NCBI GenBank assembly: GCA_047967505.1
Contig: CM106539.1
DNA length: 64,000 bases
Strand: one strand, 5' to 3'
Source of the DNA: Dipteris shenzhenensis
Lineage: Eukaryota; Polypodiophyta; Polypodiopsida; Gleicheniales
The translations under genes were made by a program, and so were the position numbers. Under the pieces are notes generated by a model. The model saw only the letters and a list, made by a program, of their open reading frames with translations, was not told the origin of the DNA and did no database searches. Shown piece by piece: positions 21,291-29,554 of this stretch (the first letter of the stretch is position 1; every line of letters starts with the position of its first letter).

Positions 21291-22546
21291 TGAAACCAAG
21301 TACAAGACACCACACTGGCCCCAACCACTTGGCGCCCCTTCCGATATTTATTTATTTCTTTAGGAATGAAATTGGTACATACAACAAGGGCTCTCCCTTG
21401 TGCTCTGCCCCACCGGCCATTCCACTGTCCAAGCCAAACCTTGGCTATAAACTGCATTCCATCCTAGTGCACACACTAGCACCCAAGTGTCAAGGCAAAG
21501 CTAAGGCATTCACCATTTGTCCATGACCAACTGTAAAAGTAACCAAGCATTCCACAAAGACTGTAACCAACTGTGAATGACCAGGCAGCGACACATCTAG
21601 TGTTGAGGCTAGCAAGAGGAACTGGCAGCTAGGAGAGGGGAAGGCAGAGAGGGATTACAAGCTGGAATCAGAAAGAGAGAGAAAGAGCAAGAGAATCACG
21701 GTTAGGAAAGGGAAGCTGAGCAGGCCGTACAGCAGCCTTTGGAATCCGGGCAGCAGCAGCAGCATTAATGACGTCCGTACAGCCAGCAAAATTACTTGTA
21801 CTAGCAGGAAAATCACCCGTACAGTCCGCCTTGGATCCCGTACAACAGCACGTGAAAAGTCCGTACAATCAGCCTAGAAAAACGTGCATCTGTCTGTACA
21901 GTCAGCAGATTAACATCCGTACAACCTGCCTTGGGAGTCGTGAAACAGCCCGTACAGCAGGTACAGCAGCGATGGAAACTCCGTACAATCAGCCTTGGGA
22001 TTCATGCAACTTGAAAGATCCCGTACAGCATGCGTTGAAAGGCCGTACAATCTGCCTTGGATCCCGTACAGCAGCACCAATGGGCCGTACAGTCCGTACG
22101 AGGCCTTTGATGAAGCACATGCAGTCCGTACAGCTGCCTCGAAATGCGTGACAAACCCCAAGAAATGTGAGCAGGGGGGGCCTTTGGAAAGCATGCCAAA
22201 ACCTTTTTCCTTCCAAAAACGTAGGAAGAACCTCCCATAACGTTGAGGAGAGGAGTAAGGAAAGGAGAGGTGGGAGGTAGTGCATGAGGGAATGCCACGT
22301 GGCCCCCTCATTAAAGCTCTAACCCTTGCAAATTGGTTTGCTACTCACACTAAAATCCTAACCCCTTCTAACCAATGAAACATTGGTTTCCTTGGGCCTA
22401 ACTTTAAGACCTCTCTAAACCTTGCCTTGCCCCTAGCAAGTAGGCCTAGTGTGTGCACCTAGGGACTTCTGGGAAGTGTCTCTTCCCCTGGGCTAGCCCC
22501 CAAAGCCAAAGTTAGTCACGGTTCATAACTTCACGTCCCTGTGACA
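21291..22546 (-). repeat. TR-GAG 5' LTR (1256 bp)
   Basis: Direct copy of 17053-18450, shorter by internal deletions. One deletion removed an arm of the first CCAATG hairpin; the second hairpin survives near 22370. In element orientation its end TTTCA is followed by TTGAGCAGGGGCAC. That is not a clear tRNA complement, so the primer is unidentified. Confidence 0.92.
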
Positions 22547-22989
22547 TGCAGACCTATCATGAAAGGCAATATATTACCGGCTATCATTCATTTGCATACT
22601 CCAAATGCAGGATAGTGTCAGGGGGGCGTGATTCTAATTATAGAGTGGTAAAAAGGCTAACCCAGTGCATTAATTCCAGGGCCAAGGGCAAGGGGCAACT
22701 GGGTTAGAGAGGGGTAAAATCCCACTGCTAAAAATAGCTCAAGGGGTCATATTTAGCAAGCTGGCTTGAGGAGATAGATCTCTGGAGTGTTGTGCAAAGT
22801 CGAGGCTTTGCTGTATTTTGATCTCACTGAATATAATTAAAGAAATACCGCAAGGGGCCCCAACAATTTTAGGGCCCATCTAGTGTCTGATGCGGACCAG
22901 GGGCATTCTAGCTCTTGGATTGCGTGTTGGAATTTTATTTGTTTGCTGCCTTGGACTTTCTAAGTGGCTGTAATTAAGTGATTTGCTTA
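22547..22989 (+). other. Possible copia 3' end and LTR relic
   Basis: A GTCAGGGGGGCG purine tract is followed by TGATTCTAATTATAGAG at 22629 and a stretch ending CCCCAACA at 22865. This resembles a polypurine tract plus a ~237 bp LTR. No partner LTR or coding sequence is seen, so this is tentative. Confidence 0.35.
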
Positions 22990-23968
22990 TTATTTCGGAT
23001 TTACCGCCCTTTGGAGAAACTGAAGGCTGGTGATAGATAGGGTATTCTCTTTTCCTTCACATGTTCTACAGTAATATTGAAAGCTTGCACATGACTCAAT
23101 GACCCACATCTCTCCTATGGCAATCCTCAGCACATGGGTACCCCTCTGTCCTCCAGATACTGGGGCCTGATGATAAGTCCATCCTCTGATACTCTCACGA
23201 AGTGGTCCCGGTAAAACTAGATCTTGGTAGGGAACTCCTGGTCCCCTCCCCAAGTCCGTGATGTGTATAACTGGAGTAGGTCCAGCTATATGATACGGTT
23301 GCTCTGATCTCGTGGGAATTGGAGGGAATGAGAGTCCAAACTATTCTGAAAGGGAGGGAGGTTATCCATCTGAATGCCCTGAGACTGAAACCATTTGAAA
23401 ATGTGTGCGACCAGGCTTTGCTGTCCCCGCACTCAGCTAGCCGTCTAGACGACTCTAATGCCAGCCTAGGTAGCTTCTATCTAGGTAAGGCCCATACCTT
23501 GTGTAGATATGTTACTGTCTGGAAGATGGCATCAATCTGCAAATGTCGTCATAGTGAATAAGCATGTATGATCTAGTGAGGGACTAACGGCTTACTCCTA
23601 ATCATCTTGGACCCCATGATAACCTGTAGCCTCTCAAATCTCCGCCACTCAGCTGTCGGTAGATCACATCTCCAGAAGGGTGCTGCATACATGGTTGTTG
23701 GTCTCACTAGTGTATCAAAGAGCCACCCCTTTGTGAGGGATCCTAAAAGTGTGCCTGGAAGCACTGTCTCTCTATAGCCAAGCTAGAGCCCCCTGCCCTC
23801 ATGTGAGTCGTGCCCGAGCTGCGTGTGTCATCATGAAGACAAGCCCCACGAAAAATGCTCCAAGATAGGTATACGATTGTACTATCTCCACTAGCTCCCC
23901 ACAGTAAACTATGCCACTGAAGTACTATATATCCTGTTATTATAGGCAATCCCCTCTCTCGGCTCTCA
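22990..23968 (-). pseudogene. LINE-A, reverse-transcriptase C-terminal region
   Basis: Read leftward from 23968. The first residues, ESRERGLPIITGY, complete the endonuclease start found at 29555-29625. The sequence then jumps into the RT thumb/C-terminal region: SYTYLGAFFVG near 23880, ERQCFQAHF, then TKGWLFDTLVRPTTMYAAPF and the region ending FERLQVIM near 23740-23610. A frame of 87 codons at 23253-22990 probably belongs to the ORF2 C-terminus. Multiple frameshifts. Most of the endonuclease and the RT palm are missing. Confidence 0.75.
23964..23968. repeat. Left target-site duplication TCTCA
   Basis: TCTCA immediately left of the LTR element at 23969, matching TCTCA at 29550-29554. Removing the element and one copy restores an open LINE reading frame (THESRERGLPII), which supports the boundary. 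Confidence 0.88.
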
Positions 23969-24320
23969 TACAATGAAGGCCAAAAGTGTGTCAAGTTAGT
24001 GGGGGTTAGGATAATTAGTATTTGAGGGTGTTTGCTAGAAAGAGGGTCTAAATAGCTAAGGGGGTACTACATAAATACCATCCTCTCAAGTACTTGGGCA
24101 ATTTTTGATGTGACATCTAATCCTATCTACTCTCCCTTCCTCCTTCCTGCCTACGCTCACTCACTCTTTCTCTCTCTTCCCTACTCCCTCTCAATCTCTC
24201 TCTCTCTTTCCTACCTCATTCTCTCTCTCCTACCCCTTCTCCTCCCTTCTTCCCCTATCTCTCTCTCCTTCTGCTAGTCTATCCCCCTTTTCCAAATCTG
24301 TCCCTACCCCCTTCTCTACA
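23969..24320 (+). repeat. 5' LTR of the capture element
   Basis: Begins TACAATGAAGGCC (the other copy has TGTAATGAAGGCC, so two transitions have altered the canonical TG) and ends CTCTACA. The second half is almost pure CTCTCT/CCTTCC pyrimidine. Nearly identical to 29195-29549. Confidence 0.88.
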
Positions 24321-24321
24321 T

Positions 24322-24333
24322 TGGTATCAGAGC
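24322..24333 (+). promoter_or_regulatory. Primer-binding site of the capture element
   Basis: TGGTATCAGAGC one base after the LTR end; initiator Met tRNA type. Confidence 0.92.
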
Positions 24334-25810
24334 ACCTTCCTAGGACTCTAAGCCTTTCTTCTCATTCCAAGATGGATCTCTGGAGTTGCTAGCAATACTA
24401 TGACGACAACAGCACTGAATAGCTACAGCAAGATCAAAGAAACACCATCGTACAGCCGTTGAAGAAGCTAGATGCCATCGTACAACCGTTGCAAAAGCTA
24501 GATGTCACCCTTTCTATTTAACATGCATATGGAATGCCTGGACGTGATGCAGCTTCTAGCAGGCTCTCCCAAATCAACGAAGGTTTTCTGCTACCAGTCT
24601 TCCGTCCGTTGAGCCTGTCAAGGTCTTCCATCCATTGAGCCACGTGAGGCCGTTTGCCTTCTGTCTGCTGAAGACTTGTCTACTGTCCGCCCTTTCGTCT
24701 GCTGCCATCCGTGCGCTCCTCTCATTGTTGCCAATGGAAGAGGGCACATGCTTGCTGCAATGAGAGGTGCAGATGCTAAAAACAAATGGTTTTGTGATCA
24801 TGCCAAGCCATGTCCTAGCGCCAGCCCATCGCGGGTCTCCTGCAAGCGCCATCTCCGTCGCAAAGCCCGCCCTACCATTTCAGTTACCCATGTTGCTACC
24901 GTGTCGCCATCGCAGTCACCCCGCTTGCCCTCGCCGTGACTTTTCCGCCGACGCCGCCGCCTTGCATCAGCGCTGCGCGGCTATAGAACCTTAGCAATTG
25001 CTAAGGTCTACAAGTTAGCCGAGGTTTATGCTAACTACGTTAGTGGTTTGGGTTAGGTTAGGTTTAATTAGTAGGTCAGTTAGGTCTATTTAGTTGGTTA
25101 GGTTAGTGGGTCTGGTTAGCTAGGTTAGGTTTAGTTAGTTTGGGTGTAGGTTAGGTTAGTAATAACTAAGGTTAAAGGTTGGGTTAGGTTGATCTAAGAC
25201 AGTGCCCTAACAGTCCTAAAGATCTTAGGCTAGAACTGTCCTAACTGTCCTAGGTGACTTAGGTCTCCCCCCCCCCCAAAAAAAAAAAAGAAAAAAAGAA
25301 AAAAAAAAGAGAGGCAAGAAAGACAGCTTGTCACAGCCCCTTCTTAGGGCCTTTTACAGCCCCGTTTGGGCTCTTTTGGACTCAGTTTTGAAGCCTCTTC
25401 ATCAACCTTCCTCTTGAGCTTCTCCATTAACATTTTCAGTGTTTCACACACTGTATCTGGTGCTCATTACAGCAGATCCTTGCCTTGTGTTCGTACTCGC
25501 TTGTGGGGGCAGCCACCTCTGTCAGATTGAAACTGTCCTGTAGGGAGCTAGCCTAGTGCATGGCAACTTCTTTACCCACCTTCGTCCAAGCCTCTCCAGC
25601 GCTTTGAGACAGGTAGGAATTGGGCACATGTGCATGCATTTGGCGCAGTGGGACAGCAACAAAGCTTGGTCACACACTATGGGACAGCCACATGCCTTTG
25701 GAGGGAACATGGGGCAACGTGCCTCGGCTTTTGGGCAGCTTATGCAGGGCTTTGAGTAGTATGCAAGAAGCTTAGGGCAGCTTCAACAGGAGGAAGATTC
25801 ACAGCCCAAG
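24334..25810 (+). other. Leader of the capture element
   Basis: No recognisable protein. Contains a tandem pair CATCGTACA(G/A)CCGTTG...GCTAGATG at about 24447-24503. A TTAGGTTAG/GGTTTAG-rich stretch lies at 25046-25190. A C run and an A-rich run lie at 25266-25314. A frame near 25690-25800 reads GQLMQGF and then runs into the RRM fragment. Confidence 0.6.
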
Positions 25811-26702
25811 GGAATCCTTATGATCACCATCCATCATCTGTTGTACCCCATTACATTGGATGTGTTGCAACTTGCATCAAGTGTTTTTTCCGTTTGGGCT
25901 TATTGATAAGATTATCATGCATCAGCTTTCAGGTGGTCTCCAAGCTGAAATACACTTTGCCTCGTGGGCCAGTGCATTGCAAGCACAAAACACTCTGCAA
26001 GGTCGCAATATATATGACAGTGGTTGTACCTTACACATTCAGCTGTTAAAATCGATAGAGTTGTCATTCATGGGGTCATTCCATGCTAAAAGTGGAGATA
26101 CAAATGCCATAAAGCAGCCACTTGTTTTTGGAGCTATGATGCCTAGAGGTGTGATGGCAAAGGCTAAGCAGGCTGATAAAAATAGCCACCCAACATCTGA
26201 GGAGAATGCACATATGCCAATGCTGGTAACGCAGCCAATGCAGCCCAGCCATCCTATGCCTCTCACTCGTACACAGCCTAATCATGCTTCAAAGCTAGTG
26301 AACATGCCTTTGTATGCACGACACAAATCTGGTTATTTCCAGGCGATTACAAATGCAAATACAAATGGGATTTTTGGAGATAGCCACTCAGATAAAAAGA
26401 GCAGCCCACATGATGGAAGCAAATATGGACAGCAAGAAAAAGAGGGCTGTTATATCAGTTTGCAGGAACAAAACTTTGATCGGGATGATGCCCTGGCACT
26501 TCAGCATACTAACACCTCTATGCAGGGTGATGGAAAATGCTTACCTGACAGTGACAACGAAGCAGGCCTGATGGGTGAAAAGTTAGATGATGAGCCAAGC
26601 AATGATAAGCAAGGAATCAAGATGCAGATGTTGACCAGCAAAGTAAAGATGTGGATGCACTTACACTTGATCCTTCTAGGCATGCAAACTTTGAGGGCCT
26701 GA
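25811..26702 (+). pseudogene. Captured PTB-like RRM fragment
   Basis: From 25811 the translation reads GILMITIHHLLYPITLDVL. A 7 bp duplication (TTGCAACTTGCATC, near 25864) then shifts the frame. It continues as HQVFFPFGLIDKI, LSGGLQAEIHFASW, ALQAQNTLQGRNIYDSGCTL, HIQLLKS. This matches the layout of the RRM in plant polypyrimidine-tract-binding-protein homologues (LYPIT, HQVFSP.G, GFQA..QF, L.GRNIYDG.C.L.I). Such proteins bind pyrimidine-rich RNA and control splicing. After about residue 70 of the 280-codon frame from 25860 the similarity stops and low-complexity polar sequence follows. The frame ends shortly after a 10 bp deletion in the first copy of a tandem repeat. RRM identity rests on motif recognition only. 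Confidence 0.7.
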
Positions 26703-26834
26703 TGGGTGAAAAGTTAGATGATGAGCCAAGCAATGATGAGCAAGTCTTTAATAGGAATCAAGATGCAGATGTTGACCAGCAAAGTAAAGATGTGGATGCA
26801 CTTACACTAGATCCTTCTAGGCATGCAAACTTTG
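26567..26834 (+). repeat. Tandem coding duplication
   Basis: Two copies of a 131/137 bp unit beginning GCCTGATGGGTGAAAAGTTA. Each encodes LMGEKLDDEPSNDxQ and later VDALTLDPSRHANFE. The first copy lacks about 10 bp (TCTTTAATAG or similar), which puts the two halves in different frames. The second copy keeps the open frame, so an in-frame repeat decayed in one unit. Confidence 0.88.
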
Positions 26835-27882
26835 AGGACAAAGTTTTTGAGGAGGAGGTGAGTATCCAGCATTGTATGGTCTCCATAAACCACAGAAAGG
26901 GATGCCAAAGTAAGCTTACCCACAGTGACAAGGAGCAGCTTGAACAAGATATGCATGACGAGAAGCAGCTTGGGCAGCAAGAACAAGATATGCATGACAG
27001 TTTGATCCCGGAAGCTGCATCACAACGCAGTCAGGAGCATCACAATGGGGAATATGGCCACATGAATAATGCCCTTCGCTACTGCTCACTAGGTGAGTAT
27101 ACGTGGGAGTTCTACCTCCTACACTTAGCAGCCATAAGGGGAACAACAGCATCACACAGAGTGTTATAAATGCAGAGGAAAAACTTTGGAAGGATGTCCT
27201 CATGCTGTGTACAGCACATCAAAAATATTGTTGCCATGTATTGGCACTTGCAAAATTTGAGGGGATAGTTTTCAAAGGGCAATCAAAATTTGAGCTCTTC
27301 AACTTATATGACATGTATATGAAGCACACAACAGAGATGCATTCATCTAGGACTGAACTTAATGGTGGGGATGGAAACCTTGCCAAGCATGTGGATTGCA
27401 GGGATAATGCCAGATGGCAGAGCTCTACAGCTGATTCTTATATGTTCATGACCACTGCCAATGACAAAAGCGGCATCTACATGGTACAACCTGAAAATGA
27501 CAGCCAAAGTTATGAAGATAATGCACAGCAAAAGGAAGATGGCTGTTATGACTGTTTTGCAAATGGGTATTATAATATTGATGACAATCAGCCCTTGCAC
27601 AACCACATTGGTCTAAATACTTACTGTCCCCGGGAGTACATTAGTGCACAGCAGCAAGGTAATGCAGATATGCAACTTGTAATGCAGATATGCAACTTGA
27701 CGGGAAAGCACATGGAAGTGCTATTGCAGGAGACCAAGGTAAGTCTATAGTTGGGGATGAGGCAAACTTGCCACAACAGAAGTTGAGGATCATGAAGAAC
27801 AAAGGGCCTCTCTTCCTGAGGGTGGTGATCTCATATGGCACGATAATGCTGCATCCTTGTCAGAGAGCACCAAGGCACACTA
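26703..27882 (+). pseudogene. Middle part of the unrecognised coding region
   Basis: Two overlapping plus frames (to 27169 and 27103-27750) continue the polar Gln/Glu/Asp/His-rich sequence. A frameshift occurs near 27110 beside GTGAGTATACG. Small repeats include KQLGQQEQDMHD at about 26940-27000 and a 19 bp tandem AATGCAGATATGCAACTTG at 27661-27699. I recognise no domain. Confidence 0.55.
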
Positions 27883-29199
27883 ATGCATGGGAATTTCATT
27901 GTAACCCCACACAAGGTGCATTTTGGTTTAAGGGCAGAGTACTTATTACACAACCAGCCAGGTCCTTCCATCTGTGGAAAGCCTATTAGTAAGCAGTCCA
28001 CTATGATCTTGCCCATGGGAAATTTCTGCCAGAGACTTCCACCAGTGACTCTTCCAAGGGGTGATATCCTTGAGCTACATGCAGGGGATAGAGACCGGTA
28101 TTCACTGATGCCATTTGGCGTATCCCAACCTCATGTGGATGCTTTTGGGGAAGCATATCCCTCCAGCACTTATTTCTCAGCTCTATTTCAGCACGATGCC
28201 TGTGAGAGGAGTTGGCCTCGATCTCAATCAGATAGTAGGCTTTACATAGAGTCTGGACAACCTCAAACGCAGCCTGGACAGATTTATGTGGAAGGACGCC
28301 ACATGCCCAATATGTACATGAGTTTGCAGGCCAAGTGGGACATTGATGATGCCTTGTCAAAACAGCACCATGCCTATGTGGGTGTACCATCTGAAGTCGG
28401 GGATAACTTGTCTTTCTTGCATTATGGCAGTAGCTTGGTTGGACAAGTGTGTGGTACAAACTCAAATGATATTTTGGCAGACCATCGATTCAAAGGAGGA
28501 ACCCATGATCCTAATAAGCAGGGAGAATGGCTCTCAGCTTTGGAAGGAGATCTCAGATTTTATCCAATGGATCATGAGAGCAAGATTCTTTATGATAGCA
28601 TGCATCATGTCCAGGCTTGGTTGAAGATGAGGATTCCATCCTGGAAGCCCTACACACGTGCAGATTTCAAAGACCTCATGGGTGTCATGGTTAGAAGGAA
28701 ATTACAGCGGTCCAGTCCGGGGTTGAAGGCCTTTCATGTGAGGATTGAAGATCCCTGGAATGTTGAGGAAGCACAAGAACTTTTGGAACTGTTTGAGCCT
28801 GAATATAGCATCTATAATGGAGATGATTTTCAGTTTGTTGCATTTGGGCAAGATAACAGATCCAGAGATGCAGTGGATATATGGAAAAGCAATGAATGCT
28901 CCCAATGTAGGCAGAAAGCGACAGCAAGGCATAAAGAGGTGTGCAAAGTAGATTCCATGGAGATGAGCAATGGCTATATGATTGTGGAGCTTATTGATGA
29001 TGGGCATGCTAAGTGGGATCAACACCTACATGACCCAAGAGGTGCCATGACATCTATGGAAGGGAACTATTGGACTTTCCCTTTTGACCCAGGTGGCCCG
29101 CATGTTGGAAAATGTTTATTCTACAGCAGGAAGTTTTGGAGTTCAACCATCACTTGCAATTTTGAGGACAAAATTAGGTTGAGCGGGGATGGTTTGTAA
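27883..29199 (+). CDS. Unrecognised 438-codon ORF in the capture element
   Basis: The longest intact frame of the element, ending with TAA at 29197-29199, which overlaps the first bases of the 3' LTR. The N-terminal half is polar and His/Gln-rich. The C-terminal 190 residues look folded: WLSALEGDLRFYPMD, AWLKMRIPSWKPYTRADFKD, FHVRIEDPWNVEEAQELLEL, and WTFPFDPGGPHVGKCLF, with paired cysteines (CSQCRQK). I cannot assign a family; it has no RT, integrase, protease or Gag motif. It could be a second captured host exon series or an element-specific protein. The ATG is the first in frame, but the original frame probably began far upstream. Confidence 0.6.
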   Translation: MHGNFIVTPHKVHFGLRAEYLLHNQPGPSICGKPISKQSTMILPMGNFCQRLPPVTLPRGDILELHAGDRDRYSLMPFGVSQPHVDAFGEAYPSSTYFSALFQHDACERSWPRSQSDSRLYIESGQPQTQPGQIYVEGRHMPNMYMSLQAKWDIDDALSKQHHAYVGVPSEVGDNLSFLHYGSSLVGQVCGTNSNDILADHRFKGGTHDPNKQGEWLSALEGDLRFYPMDHESKILYDSMHHVQAWLKMRIPSWKPYTRADFKDLMGVMVRRKLQRSSPGLKAFHVRIEDPWNVEEAQELLELFEPEYSIYNGDDFQFVAFGQDNRSRDAVDIWKSNECSQCRQKATARHKEVCKVDSMEMSNGYMIVELIDDGHAKWDQHLHDPRGAMTSMEGNYWTFPFDPGGPHVGKCLFYSRKFWSSTITCNFEDKIRLSGDGL

Positions 29200-29549
29200 T
29201 GAAGGCCAAAAGTGGGTCAAGTTAGTGGGGGTTAGGATAATTAGTATTTGAGGGTGTTTGCTAGATAGAGGGGTCTAAATAGCTAAGGGGGTACTATATA
29301 AGTACCATCCTCTCATGTACGTGGGCACTTTTTGATGTGACATCTAACCCTATCTACTCTCCCTTCCTCCTTCCTGGCTACGCTCACTCACTCTCTCTCT
29401 CTCTTCCCTACTCCCTCTCAATCTCTCTCTCTCTCTTTCCTACCTCATTCTCTCTCTCCTACCCCTTCTCCTCCCTTCTTCCCCTATCTCTCTCTCCTTC
29501 TGCTAGTCTATCCCCCTTTTCCAAATCTGTCCCTACCCCCTTCTCTACA
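29195..29549 (+). repeat. 3' LTR of the capture element
   Basis: TGTAATGAAGGCC to CTCTACA, preceded by GCGGGGATGG (purine tract, about 29184-29192). Near-identical to 23969-24320, followed by TSD TCTCA at 29550-29554. Confidence 0.9.
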
Positions 29550-29554
29550 TCTCA

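Larger units (their letters stand above)
17053..22546 (-). mobile_element. Gag-only LTR retrotransposon (TR-GAG type)
   Basis: Two long direct repeats (17053-18450 and 21291-22546) flank a 2.84 kb internal region coding only for a Gag on the minus strand. In element orientation the LTRs start TGTCACGGGGACGTG and end CTTGGTTTCA. A purine tract AAGAGGAGGGTA precedes the 3' LTR (18451 onward). No protease, RT, RNase H or integrase is seen. It is a non-autonomous element that would depend on a partner's enzymes. No 5 bp target duplication is seen; copia-2 abuts the left end with one base between. Confidence 0.88.
23969..29549 (+). mobile_element. LTR element carrying captured coding sequence
   Basis: A complete element with 352 and 355 bp LTRs, a Met-tRNA primer site, a purine tract before the 3' LTR, and a perfect 5 bp TSD. 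Its 4.9 kb interior has no recognisable gag, protease, integrase or RT. Instead the plus strand holds a broken long coding region (about 25810-29199). The region starts with an RRM fragment related to plant polypyrimidine-tract-binding protein and continues into sequence I do not recognise. LTR structure and primer are copia-like. It would need enzymes from another copia element. It is inserted in LINE-A. Confidence 0.85.

Noticed and set aside
17706-22311. Several 100-160 codon frames in the long LTRs
   Set aside because: They coincide with the CGTAC array in both LTR copies, on both strands, and have no protein similarity.
25046-25190. Interstitial telomere
   Set aside because: Repeats are not TTTAGGG or TTAGGG in register; too irregular.
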